Shown: piece after piece, positions 27,151 to 34,568 of the stretch
Layout: each line of letters starts with the position of its first letter
Position numbering within the stretch: the stretch's first letter is position 1
DNA from: Hymenobacter aerophilus DSM 13606
Lineage (GTDB): Bacteria > Bacteroidota > Bacteroidia > Cytophagales > Hymenobacteraceae
DNA length: 39,967 bases
NCBI RefSeq assembly: GCF_000382225.1
Contig: NZ_KB907830.1
Span: forward strand, 1 to 39,967
Reading direction: 5' to 3'
The notes under the pieces: generated by a model
Database searches by the model: none
The model's input: the letters and a program-made list of their open reading frames with translations, nothing else
Told to the model about the DNA's origin: nothing
Program-made: the position numbers and the translations under genes

Positions 27151-28516
27151 GCCACTGCAGGCTGTTGATGTGCTGGCCGATTTTGCGACCCTCGCGCAGG
27201 CCCACCTCATTGTCCTGGCGGGAGTGGATGCCGCCCAGAAAGCGTGAGAGGGCCGATTCTTCGGCCGTTTCCCAGAACGAATGGAAGGTGCGGGCTTTGA
27301 AGTCGGTGGCGCGGGCCACGTCGCGGCCGCGCCCTACGTGCGAGTCGTCGGTGAAGGTGAGGTTGCCGTAGAGGCCCTCCAGTACCACGGCCGTAGCGGC
27401 CGATTGCGTGGCGTGGCCCGAAGAGTAGCCCGGAAAGGGCGGCGACGGCCAGAACGGCACCCAGCCAGGGGCAATAAAGCGGCGCACGAAGGTGTAGGGC
27501 CGCTCGTTGTTGAAGCGGTACTTGCACTTCCAGCAGATGACGAAGGCATCGGCCACGGCAATGCCCGTGCGGGCGAAAGTTTCGGCGGCCTTGCCTAAAT
27601 CGGCCTGCGTGCTGTTGACCACGATGCGAGCCAGGTTGTAGGAGTGGCCGGGGGGCGTGAAGGTGTCGCTCGGGTCGTCGGCCCACCACACCGAAATCTC
27701 CTTTTCCTCCTGCGTCAGGCTGATATTTTTGGCGTACACCTCCAGATACTGGGCATAGTATTGCGAGGTCGGCGAGGTAGAGTAGGGCAGCGGGGCCGGC
27801 ATGGGCAGGGCCGCATCAAGGGCCAGAAATGTGCGGTTGCTGCCCCAGTAGGGCTGCATCGGGGGTAGTCCGTTTTCGGTAGGCTGCCAGTCGCCGGGGC
27901 CGGTGGGCGGCACAAAGCTGGCAGGGAAGTTACGCAGGTAGCCCTCGTGGCCGCCATCGGTTTTCGACCAGGCAAAAATGGCCTCGGCCACGGCGCGGCC
28001 GTAGGCGGCCGAGCGTTCGGCCGTGGCGGCATCGGGGCCGGCATACTCGCGGGCCAGGGCATTTTCCAGCGAATCGATACGGGTGCGGCTGGCGGCGGGG
28101 GCGTTGGCAAACAGGTTTTTCAGGATGAGCGCCTGGGCCGCGTTGGCGCTCAGGGGCCAGCGGTAGGCGGCGCCCGCCTCGGGTTGGGGCAGGCTGCCGA
28201 GCTGCTGCAGCTGCCCGGCCAGCGAGCGGTGCTCCGGCATGCCGGCCACCACCGATTCGTAGAGCGTGAGGCCGGCGTAACCCAGCGCCCGCGCCGCCAC
28301 GGGCGGCGTAAAGCCGGGGCTCTGGCGCACCAGCTGCAAAGTCAGGGTGCTCCATTTGGTGGCCACCGCCGCGTCGTAGCTACTGGCGGGCGGCAGCGTG
28401 GGTGCGACTTCCGGCTCCGACTGGCAACTGCTCAGCAGCACAAGCAGCAGTAGGCATGCGCCGGCCAAGGGGCGTGAGAACGGAGAAAAGTAGCGTGTAA
28501 GCATATAAGCAGACAT
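27146..28516 (-). CDS. Vanadium-dependent haloperoxidase-like (PAP2 superfamily) lipoprotein
   Basis: The protein has 456 residues. A lipoprotein signal ends in LLSSC, with Cys31 as the lipidated residue, so it is likely tethered in the envelope. The C-terminal half has the complete phosphate/vanadate pocket: K332-x6-R339-P340, SSGH with H368, and SR-x5-H431-x3-D435. This matches the pattern KX6RP, PSGH, SRX5HX3D shared by vanadium haloperoxidases and PAP2 acid phosphatases. Length and the helical N-terminal half favour the haloperoxidase group, which oxidises halides with hydrogen peroxide. A phosphatase is the alternative. A second possible start is ATG at 28502-28504. It is transcribed alone, between a terminator and a convergent hairpin. 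Confidence 0.88.
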   Translation of the reverse strand: MSAYMLTRYFSPFSRPLAGACLLLLVLLSSCQSEPEVAPTLPPASSYDAAVATKWSTLTLQLVRQSPGFTPPVAARALGYAGLTLYESVVAGMPEHRSLAGQLQQLGSLPQPEAGAAYRWPLSANAAQALILKNLFANAPAASRTRIDSLENALAREYAGPDAATAERSAAYGRAVAEAIFAWSKTDGGHEGYLRNFPASFVPPTGPGDWQPTENGLPPMQPYWGSNRTFLALDAALPMPAPLPYSTSPTSQYYAQYLEVYAKNISLTQEEKEISVWWADDPSDTFTPPGHSYNLARIVVNSTQADLGKAAETFARTGIAVADAFVICWKCKYRFNNERPYTFVRRFIAPGWVPFWPSPPFPGYSSGHATQSAATAVVLEGLYGNLTFTDDSHVGRGRDVARATDFKARTFHSFWETAEESALSRFLGGIHSRQDNEVGLREGRKIGQHINSLQWR

Positions 28517-28550
28517 TTGGTGGCCTCCACAAAGCAGCAGGTCTGTCTGG

Positions 28551-28578
28551 TAAATATAGCTGTTTTGTTGTTTATCAA
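28551..28578 (-). promoter_or_regulatory. Candidate promoter of the haloperoxidase-like gene
   Basis: On the minus strand TTG (28578-28576), then 17 bp, then TATATTTA (28558-28551) resembles the Bacteroidota -33/-7 pair with one mismatch in the -7 box. It sits in a markedly AT-rich stretch about 35 bp before the ATG. Confidence 0.4.
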
Positions 28579-28724
28579 TTATATATTTTTGCTATTTATT
28601 TGTCTTATGCGAAGTGGGTGAATAGGGTGTAGGTTGTGCCAGACTAGCCTTACTGACTTAGGCTGCCGGAACTGGCCCATGCAGTAAAGGGCAGAGAGTA
28701 AGAGTTAGTCATGCCGTTAAATAC

Positions 28725-28766
28725 CAAAAAACTCCCTGCCGAAGCGCAAAAGCGTCGGCAGGGAGT
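28725..28766 (-). terminator. Intrinsic terminator of pfkA
   Basis: On the minus strand ACTCCCTGCCGA pairs with TCGGCAGGGAGT (12 bp, perfect), and a run of T (AGTTTTTTGG) follows. It lies about 24 bp after the pfkA stop and is the clearest classical terminator in the window. Confidence 0.9.
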
Positions 28767-28789
28767 TCAGAAAAGGGCTTTTGGCTGCG

Positions 28790-29764
28790 CTAAGCGTTCA
28801 GGATTTCCACCATGCGCATGAAGCTCTGATTGATGAGCTTGCGCTTGTGGATGGTGTCGGCGAAGGGCGTGTACACGAGCTTGCGGTCGACGATGCCGGC
28901 CATGACGTTGTGCATGCCGTTCATGAGGCCTTCCACGGCCGCAATACCGATTTGCGAGGCCAGCATGCGGTCGGCGGCCGAGGGGGCGCCGCCGCGCTGG
29001 ATGTGGCCGATAACCGTAACGCGGGTGTCGAGCTGCGGAATGGCGGCCTTTACCTGCCGGGCTACCTCGTGGGAGTTGCCCTCTTCATCGCCCTCGGCAA
29101 TCACCACCAAAAACGAGGTTTTGGAGCGGTTGTGGCCGGTTTTAAGCGTTTCGATAACGGCTTCGGTGGAAAGCTGGGTTTCGGGAATCATCACGATTTC
29201 GGCCCCGCCCCCGATGGCGCAGGGAATGGCAATGTAACCCGAGTCGCGGCCCATTACCTCCACAAAAAAGCACCGGTCGTGCGAGTCGGCCGTGTCGCGG
29301 ATTTTGTCGATGGCCTCCAGGGCCGTGTTCACGGCCGTGTCGTAGCCGATGGTGTAATCGGTGCCGTAGAGGTCGTTGTCGATGGTGCCGGGCGCGCCTA
29401 CTATCGGGATGCCGAATTCCTGCTCGAAAAGCGTGGCCCCGGTGAACGTGCCGTTGCCGCCGATGGCCACCAGCCCATCGATGCCGTGGTTGACGAGCTG
29501 GTCGAAGGCCCGCTGCCGGCCCTCGCGGGTCTGGAACGACTGGCTGCGGGCCGATTTGAGGATGGTGCCGCCCTTCTGCACCGTGTTCGACACCGAGGCC
29601 GAGTCCAGCTTCACAAACTCGCCCTTCACCATGCCGCTGTAGCCGCGCATGATGCCGTACACTTCGATGCCGTGGTAAACGGCCGTGCGCACCACGGCCC
29701 GGATGCAGGCGTTCATGCCGGGCGCGTCGCCCCCGCTGGTGAAAACTGCAATGCGTTTCATCAT
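28790..29764 (-). CDS. pfkA: ATP-dependent 6-phosphofructokinase PfkA
   Basis: This is a 324-residue enzyme that phosphorylates fructose 6-phosphate, the committed step of glycolysis. TSGGDAPGMN (from T9), RGYSGMV, PGTIDND with D129 and D131, GYDTAVNTALEAIDKIRDTA and EVMGRDSGYIA are all present. The loop that normally reads GGDGS/T is GGNGT here, with N104 in place of the Mg-binding Asp. The second glycine that favours ATP over pyrophosphate is kept. I chose the ATG pair 29759-29764, because the upstream frame does not resemble the family. A promoter candidate lies at 29833-29865 and a strong terminator follows, so it is monocistronic. Confidence 0.96.
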   Translation of the reverse strand: MMKRIAVFTSGGDAPGMNACIRAVVRTAVYHGIEVYGIMRGYSGMVKGEFVKLDSASVSNTVQKGGTILKSARSQSFQTREGRQRAFDQLVNHGIDGLVAIGGNGTFTGATLFEQEFGIPIVGAPGTIDNDLYGTDYTIGYDTAVNTALEAIDKIRDTADSHDRCFFVEVMGRDSGYIAIPCAIGGGAEIVMIPETQLSTEAVIETLKTGHNRSKTSFLVVIAEGDEEGNSHEVARQVKAAIPQLDTRVTVIGHIQRGGAPSAADRMLASQIGIAAVEGLMNGMHNVMAGIVDRKLVYTPFADTIHKRKLINQSFMRMVEILNA

Positions 29765-29832
29765 ATTTACTATTTCTTCCGTAAGCAAAGCGGCCAGCTG
29801 AACCGCAGCTGCCAAAGGTGCGCAATTTGCGC

Positions 29833-29865
29833 CGAAACTACGCTGTCGCCGTCAATAAATGCAAA
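29833..29865 (-). promoter_or_regulatory. Candidate promoter of pfkA
   Basis: On the minus strand TTTG (29865-29862), then 21 bp, then TAGTTTCG (29840-29833) resembles the TTTG/TAnnTTTG pair with one mismatch. The leader would be about 65 nt. Confidence 0.4.
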
Positions 29866-29923
29866 CCCAACACTAGTTGGGCCAATCGTTTTTTTGGTAG
29901 CCGCGTATCGGTCGTGTTGCGTA

Positions 29924-29952
29924 TTGGCTGCTAAAGCCCTAACTTAACTTTC
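29924..29952 (+). promoter_or_regulatory. Candidate promoter of the TerB-like gene
   Basis: TTG (29924-29926), then 18 bp, then TAACTTTC (29945-29952) resembles the -33/-7 pair with one mismatch. A small palindrome, CCCAACACTAGTTGGG, lies upstream near 29866-29881, followed by a T-run. No other signal was seen in this divergent gap. Confidence 0.35.
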
Positions 29953-30033
29953 GTTGCGGCCCGGCGGCCCCACACCGGAGCAGTCCGGGCGCCCGGCTGC
30001 TACTCTCGTTCTTCCCTGCCAAATACCCGCCCC

Positions 30034-30462
30034 ATGTTCGGTTTTTTTGAAAGTGAGCAGACCCGAAAGGTCAAGAGCCACCTGGTAAACCTGGCCGCCC
30101 TGGCCAAGGCCGATGGCCACATCGATGAGCGGGAAATGAGCTTTATTGTGGCCGTGGGCCGCAAAAGCGGGATGCGTGCCGGTGAAGTGCGCGCCCTGGT
30201 GGGCAGTGCCAGTACCCACGACATGCTGTTGCCCGACAACGATTCGGAGCGTTTCGACCAGATATTTGACCTCGTGGACATGATGCTGGCCGACGGCGTG
30301 GTGGACGACACCGAAATGCGCTTCTGCATCGACATGGCCCAGCGCCTGGGTTTTGCCCCCAACATCGTCACGGGCCTGGTGCGCAGCATCTCGCAGGGCG
30401 TGCGCGACGGCCTGCCCCGCGAACGGGTTAAAACCGAGGCCATGGCGCTTCTTAAGAATTAA
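30034..30462 (+). CDS. TerB-like helical acidic protein
   Basis: This is a 142-residue, mostly helical protein. LVNLAALAKADGHIDEREMSFI and MMLADGVVDDTEMRFCIDMA form two halves, each with the acidic DGxxDxxE loop of the TerB/DjlA-N fold. In tellurite-resistance loci TerB binds metal through such acidic residues. Isolated copies like this one have no assigned role, and no other ter gene is near. The N-terminus (MFGFFESEQTRK) lacks a signal peptide. The final residues (LLKN) and the TAA stop come from the word block that follows. Confidence 0.75.
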   Translation: MFGFFESEQTRKVKSHLVNLAALAKADGHIDEREMSFIVAVGRKSGMRAGEVRALVGSASTHDMLLPDNDSERFDQIFDLVDMMLADGVVDDTEMRFCIDMAQRLGFAPNIVTGLVRSISQGVRDGLPRERVKTEAMALLKN

Positions 30463-30553
30463 TAATTAGTAATTAACAATTAAGAATTGGCCGTTGAATG
30501 ACCCACAATAGGGCTCGTTCAACGGCCAATTCTTAATTACTAATTATTAATTC
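30454..30553. repeat. Hairpin of AAGAATTAAT words between convergent genes
   Basis: The left arm (30454-30499) and right arm (30517-30553) are reverse complements apart from a 7-bp gap. The inner part is AAGAATTGGCCGTTGAA/TTCAACGGCCAATTCTT. The TerB-like stop lies in the left arm and the aminotransferase stop in the right arm. Confidence 0.85.
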
Positions 30554-31731
30554 TCAATTGACGCCAGGAGCCCCGCGCAGGCCTCGTCAATCTGCTCCAT
30601 CGTGATGGTGAGGGGTGGGGCGATGCGCAGCGAGTTGTCGCAGAACAGGAACCAGTCGGTGAGCAGGTGCTGCTCCCAGAGGGCGCGGTCGATGAGCGGC
30701 TTGAGCACCTCGAACGAGTCGAACTCGACGGCCATCAGTAGCCCGCAGTTGCGTACCTCGCGGATGCTTGGGTGCACCAGCAGCTCGCGGAAACGCGCCG
30801 CTTTGGCCGCCACATCGGCCAGCAAATTTTCTTCCTGAATAACTCGCAAGGTGGCCAGCGAAGCCGCGCACGACACCGGATGGCCGCCAAACGTGGTGCA
30901 GTGGCCCAGAATAGGGTCGGTTTTGAAGCCGGCCATAATGGCCTGGGGCGCAATAAAAGCCCCGATGGGCATCCCCCCGCCCATGCCCTTGGCCGTTAGC
31001 AGAATATCGGGCTCGATGCCGAACTGTTCGAAGGCCCAGAACGTGCCCGTGCGCCCGAACCCGCACTGAATCTCGTCCAGAATAAGCAGCGCGCCTACCT
31101 CGGTGCAGCGCTGGCGCAGGGCCGGCAGGTAGCCGGGGGCCGGCACGCGCACGCCCGCTTCGCCCGGCACCGTTTCCATCACCACGGCGGCGGTGTGCTC
31201 GGTGATGAGCAGCAGATCATCGAAATTATTGTGGCGGATGTGGCGCACGTCGGGCAGCAGGGGCCGGAAGGCATTCTTGAAGCCTTCGGAACCCGTGATG
31301 CTGAGGGCGCCGTGGGTGGAGCCGTGGTAGGCGTTGTGGCAGCTCACGAGCCCCGTGCGGCCGGTGTGCCGCTTGGCTAGCTTCAGGGCGCCCTCCACGG
31401 CTTCGGTGCCCGAGTTGGTGAAATACACGTTATCGAGGTGGGCGGGCAGCGTGGCGGTGAGGGCCTGGGCCAGCCGGGCGGGCGGGGCCTGCACCACTTC
31501 GCCGTACACCATCAGGTGCAGGTATTTGTCGAGCTGCTCTTGGATGGCGGCCAGCACCCGCGGGTGGCGGTGGCCCACATTGCTGACGCCGATGCCGGAG
31601 ATAAGGTCGAGGTAGCGCGTGCCATCGGGCGCGTACATGTACACGCCTTCGGCCCGCTCAATTTCCAGCAGCAGTGGAAAATCAGACGTCTGGGCCTGGT
31701 GGCGCAGGAAAAGCTGGCGGGGAGTAAGCAT
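30547..31731 (-). CDS. Class III PLP-dependent aminotransferase
   Basis: The protein has 394 residues and a fold-type I aminotransferase class III pattern. SGIGVSNVGHRHP is followed by TNSGTEAVEGALKLAKRHTGR for cofactor phosphate binding, then SCHNAYHGSTHGAL, LILDEIQCGFGRTG with the conserved Asp, and LLTAKGMGGGMP with the PLP lysine K248. The group contains acetylornithine, ornithine and 4-aminobutyrate aminotransferases. The substrate cannot be fixed from sequence, and no biosynthetic neighbours help. A perfect -7 box (TACCTTTG) lies only five bases before the ATG, so the mRNA may be leaderless. The C-terminal SIEN and the stop come from a word block. Confidence 0.9.
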   Translation of the reverse strand: MLTPRQLFLRHQAQTSDFPLLLEIERAEGVYMYAPDGTRYLDLISGIGVSNVGHRHPRVLAAIQEQLDKYLHLMVYGEVVQAPPARLAQALTATLPAHLDNVYFTNSGTEAVEGALKLAKRHTGRTGLVSCHNAYHGSTHGALSITGSEGFKNAFRPLLPDVRHIRHNNFDDLLLITEHTAAVVMETVPGEAGVRVPAPGYLPALRQRCTEVGALLILDEIQCGFGRTGTFWAFEQFGIEPDILLTAKGMGGGMPIGAFIAPQAIMAGFKTDPILGHCTTFGGHPVSCAASLATLRVIQEENLLADVAAKAARFRELLVHPSIREVRNCGLLMAVEFDSFEVLKPLIDRALWEQHLLTDWFLFCDNSLRIAPPLTITMEQIDEACAGLLASIEN

Positions 31732-31736
31732 AGCCG

Positions 31737-31744
31737 CAAAGGTA
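31737..31744 (-). promoter_or_regulatory. Candidate -7 box of the aminotransferase gene
   Basis: TACCTTTG on the minus strand is an exact TAnnTTTG match ending five bases before the ATG. It places transcription start at or beside the start codon. The -33 element is not clear. Confidence 0.4.
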
Positions 31745-31781
31745 CGCCAGGCTCCCTAGTGGTTGGTAGTTAGAAAAGGGC

Positions 31782-31906
31782 TGTCATTCTGAGCGAAGCC
31801 GAAGGCGTAGTCGAAGAATCTCGCGTGCTACAGTAACTCCTGACGACAGGGTTGCCATTGCACGCGAGATTCTTCGACTGCGGCTGCGCCTTCGCTCAGA
31901 ATGACA
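31782..31906. repeat. Long hairpin of the TGTCATTCTGAGCGAAG family
   Basis: Imperfect arms 31782-31828 and 31860-31906 start TGTCATTCTGAGCGAAGCC and end CTTCGCTCAGAATGACA. The loop contains ACTCCTGAC and leads into TGCACGCGAGATTC, both shared with the 13566 copy. It lies downstream of the LTxxQ protein gene (minus strand) and upstream of the aminotransferase gene. Confidence 0.9.
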
Positions 31907-31926
31907 AGTTTTATTTACCAAACCGG

Positions 31927-32403
31927 CTACTCGCCGGCCCGGCCTCTGGGGCGGTCGGCCACGCGCTTGATGACCTCGCGCGTGAATTGGCGCTCGGCCA
32001 GGAACAGGGCCGCCACCTGCCGCACGCTGATGACGCGCTGGAACTTCTCGAAGTAGTCTTTTTCGAGGTCGATATCCTGCTCGCGGAGCTTGAACGACTG
32101 ATTGAAATTGTCGCGCAGCTGCTGGTCGCTCAGGCCGTCGGTCTGGCTGGGGCGCAGCTGACGCAGGCGCTGGTTCAGGTCGCGGCGCTTAGCGGTGAAC
32201 TCGTTGTAGAGCGGCCAGAACTTCTGGGCCTGCTCGGGGGTGAGGGAAACTTTCTGGGTGATGTAGGCCACGCGGGCATTTTCGAGCTGGCTCAGGCGCT
32301 CGGGTCGGCGGCCGCCCCCGCCGCCCTGGGCAGCGGCCTCGGTGGCCGGCAGGCCGGCCGTTAGCAAACTCAGCAGCAGCAGGGTACGAAACAGGTAGTT
32401 CAT
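31927..32403 (-). CDS. Exported LTxxQ (Spy/CpxP-like) helical protein
   Basis: The protein has 158 residues. Residues 1-25 are a signal peptide (RTLLLLSLLTAGLP then ATEAAAQ). A Gly/Arg linker follows, then a long charged helical region. SLTPEQAQKFWPLYNEF is the LTxxQ motif of Spy/CpxP-type periplasmic proteins, which act as chaperones or stress sensors. It is the third gene of a minus-strand set with a sigma factor and a putative anti-sigma factor, 37 bp after the latter. That context fits a periplasmic partner of the sigma system. The Spy-like label rests on the motif and overall shape. Confidence 0.72.
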   Translation of the reverse strand: MNYLFRTLLLLSLLTAGLPATEAAAQGGGGGRRPERLSQLENARVAYITQKVSLTPEQAQKFWPLYNEFTAKRRDLNQRLRQLRPSQTDGLSDQQLRDNFNQSFKLREQDIDLEKDYFEKFQRVISVRQVAALFLAERQFTREVIKRVADRPRGRAGE

Positions 32404-32440
32404 AGCAGGTAAAAGGAAAGCGGAGAAGAGAATACAGAGT

Positions 32441-32899
32441 TTACAGGTAGCCTTCGTCGGCCGATTGCTGGTCGAGCAGCTCGCGCAATTCGTCGGGCGA
32501 GGGTTGCCAGTAGGTGCTGGCGGGCGTGGCGCGGGCCGTGCCCGCCACCTCGGCCAGATCGGTGAGGGTGATGCGCTGGTCGGTGCTGAGCAGGTAGTTG
32601 AGCAGCTCCTGTTGCGGCACCCGGGCCAGCGCGTCGGCGGAGCCCGCGGGCGGCCCGGCGGGCGTCAGCCAGAACGCGGCCGCAAAGCCGCCCAGCACTA
32701 CCACCGAGGCCAGGGCCGTGCGCAGCGGGGCCGTAAGGGCCGCCAGCCAGCCCCAGCCGGGCGCGGTGGCCGCCGCCTGGGGCTGCACGCGCTGCATCAC
32801 GCGCATGGGCAGCTGCTCGAAGTAGCGCTCGGGCGGCGGGGCCAGGGCCGGCCGGGGCCGGTTGCGGCGGTGCTCATCGAGGTTGAAAGGCGTGTTCAT
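32441..32899 (-). CDS. Single-span membrane protein, probable anti-sigma factor
   Basis: The protein has 152 residues. The N-terminal 60 residues are charged and cytoplasmic in character (HRRNRPRPALAPPPERYFEQLP). One membrane helix lies at about residues 64-81 (ALASVVVLGGFAAAFWL). An acidic C-terminal part follows (LLSTDQRITLTDLAEV, ELLDQQSADEGYL). I do not recognise a conserved anti-sigma domain. The call rests on topology and on its place 41 bp after the ECF sigma factor gene, the standard sigma/anti-sigma order. Confidence 0.6.
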   Translation of the reverse strand: MNTPFNLDEHRRNRPRPALAPPPERYFEQLPMRVMQRVQPQAAATAPGWGWLAALTAPLRTALASVVVLGGFAAAFWLTPAGPPAGSADALARVPQQELLNYLLSTDQRITLTDLAEVAGTARATPASTYWQPSPDELRELLDQQSADEGYL

Positions 32900-32940
32900 G
32901 GCAGTTGGAAGCGAATAAAGGACCGAAGTTTAATGCGCTG

Positions 32941-33480
32941 CTAATTGGCGGTAACAAATGCTTCTACTTTTTTTACGGCGTGGTGGTAGGAGGCTTTCAG
33001 GGCCCCGACGCTGGTGCCGGTTACCTCAGCCATCTGCTCGTAGGGCATCTCGTCGTAGTAGCGCAGGTTGAAAACGAGGCGCTGCTTGTCGGGCAGCGTG
33101 AGGATGGCTTTCTGCAGCTTCAGCTCGATTTCGTCGCCGGCCAGGGTTTCATCGGCTTCGAGCTGGGCGCTGAGCTCGGCCGTGACGTCGGTGAGGGGCA
33201 GCAGGAACTTGCGGCGCTTGCTTTTCAGCCAGCCCAGGCACTCGTTGGTGGCAATGCGGTAGAGCCAGGTGTAGAGCGAGGCGTCGGCGCGGAACCCGTC
33301 GAGGTGGTTCCAGACCTTCACGAACACGTCCTGCGTCAGGTCGTCGGCATCGTCGTGGTTGATGACCATTTTGCGCACGTGCCAGTACACCGGGCGCTGG
33401 TATTTGCGCACGAGCTGGTTGAAGGCCACGTTGCGGGTGGCCGGGTCGCGGAACTTGGCAAGTATCTCCTGGTCTTCCAA
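32941..33480 (-). CDS. ECF-type RNA polymerase sigma factor
   Basis: This is a 179-residue sigma-70 family protein with only regions 2 and 4. Region 2 holds the core-binding DADDLTQDVFVKVW (residues 44-57) and the -10-reading YTWLYRIATNECLGWLKSKRR. Region 4 (about 120-175) has LPDKQRLVFNLRYYDEMPYEQMAE and the helix-turn-helix GTSVGALKASYHHAVKKVE. The only plausible start is TTG 33478-33480, because no ATG precedes region 2 in frame. It leads the set sigma factor, membrane protein, LTxxQ protein, and probably responds to envelope stress. Confidence 0.93.
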   Translation of the reverse strand: MEDQEILAKFRDPATRNVAFNQLVRKYQRPVYWHVRKMVINHDDADDLTQDVFVKVWNHLDGFRADASLYTWLYRIATNECLGWLKSKRRKFLLPLTDVTAELSAQLEADETLAGDEIELKLQKAILTLPDKQRLVFNLRYYDEMPYEQMAEVTGTSVGALKASYHHAVKKVEAFVTAN

Positions 33481-33586
33481 AGGGCGCAGCGGGGCGGTGG
33501 GGTAGGGGAGCGGGTTTTCGCGGGTTGGAGGCCGCCGGAGCCGCCGGGTTTAACGGGCCGGCGCAAAATGGCCGAAAAAAGCGCCG

Positions 33587-34339
33587 CTACCGCCTAGCCG
33601 AGTAGGAAAAACCCAGCGTGATGTTGGTGTTTTCGGGCACCTTGCCCTCGCTGTACTGCGAGTCGTAGGTGTAGTTGTAGGCCAGCGTGACGGCCAGGTT
33701 GTTGATGAGCTTGAGGGAGGCCGCCGCCACGCTGCTGAAGCGGTAGTTGCTGAGCTTTTCCAGCGAAGGCTGAAACAGCGTGCTGGAGTTGAAGGTGAGC
33801 GTTTTGTAGGAATACACGATTTTCAGGCGGGTCGAGTTGCGGGCCGTCACCACCCGGCGGCCGTCGAGAAAGTTGGTTTGCTCGCGGATGATGAGGTTGC
33901 TCACGGCCACCTCGCGCCCCAGCGAGTCGGTGTAGAAGGCCCAGCCCGGTCCGGCGCCCAGCTGCACCCGCCGCGTAATGCCGCGCAGGTTGCTGCGCTC
34001 GAAGCCGCCCAGCGCGTAGGCCCGGAAACGCCCCCGCCAGTAGTAGGGCGTGGTAGTCAGCAGCAGCTCGCGCTCCTGCAATAGCTTGTTCTGCTTGCCA
34101 TACGCAAACCGCCCGTGCAGCGGCAGCCCGAAGTGCGGGCCCCGGCTGATGGTAATATCCTGGGTGGTGGAAAGCAGCGTGCGGTTGACGCCGCCGCTGC
34201 TGTAGGCGCCCGTCAGCTGGCCCGCGTACACGATGAGTGTGGTGTCGGCGGCCGGGGGCGTGGTTTGGGCCCGGGCGGCGGTAGCGAGGGTGAACAGCAG
34301 TAGCAGAGCGGTGGCGAGCCGGAAGAAGCGGTGGGGCAT
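33587..34339 (-). CDS. Exported DUF481-like beta-barrel protein
   Basis: The protein has 250 residues. A signal peptide (RLATALLLLFTLATAARAQ) precedes a chain of alternating polar/hydrophobic strands (RFRAYALGGFERSN, LGAGPGWAFYTD, RLKIVYSYKTLTFNS, NLAVTLAYNYTYDSQYSEG) and an aromatic-Ser-Ala-Arg C-terminus (FSYSARR). DUF481 proteins are outer-membrane barrels of salt- or alkali-inducible type (YdiY-like). The start is ATG 34337-34339. A -7 box lies about 70 bp upstream. It lies about 107 bp upstream of the sigma factor gene on the same strand and is divergent from the MscS gene. Confidence 0.72.
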   Translation of the reverse strand: MPHRFFRLATALLLLFTLATAARAQTTPPAADTTLIVYAGQLTGAYSSGGVNRTLLSTTQDITISRGPHFGLPLHGRFAYGKQNKLLQERELLLTTTPYYWRGRFRAYALGGFERSNLRGITRRVQLGAGPGWAFYTDSLGREVAVSNLIIREQTNFLDGRRVVTARNSTRLKIVYSYKTLTFNSSTLFQPSLEKLSNYRFSSVAAASLKLINNLAVTLAYNYTYDSQYSEGKVPENTNITLGFSYSARR

Positions 34340-34409
34340 GGACGGAAAAATCGGGGGCGGCGGCCGGGGCCGCAAGCGGGCGCCGGCTGACCGGAGGCGA
34401 ACGAAGCTG

Positions 34410-34417
34410 CAAAGGTA
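34410..34417 (-). promoter_or_regulatory. Candidate -7 box of the DUF481-like gene
   Basis: TACCTTTG on the minus strand is an exact match to TAnnTTTG. It is placed for a leader of about 65 nt. The -33 element is not clear. Confidence 0.4.
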
Positions 34418-34568
34418 AGCGGACCCCAATAGCGCAGTTGGTCGAGGAAAACGGCCGGCTGGCCGGAATCGGGCCGCGGGCCGGGCCCGGAAAGCGGGCT
34501 TTTGCCTATCATTACTGCCAAACCAGATTTCCCGACGGTCGGTGGCCGCGTCAGCAAGCAGCTCTTTT

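Noticed and set aside
30034..30462. Tellurite-resistance or phage-related ter operon
   Set aside because: Only a single TerB-like gene is present; no terC, terD, terZ or terA neighbours were seen.
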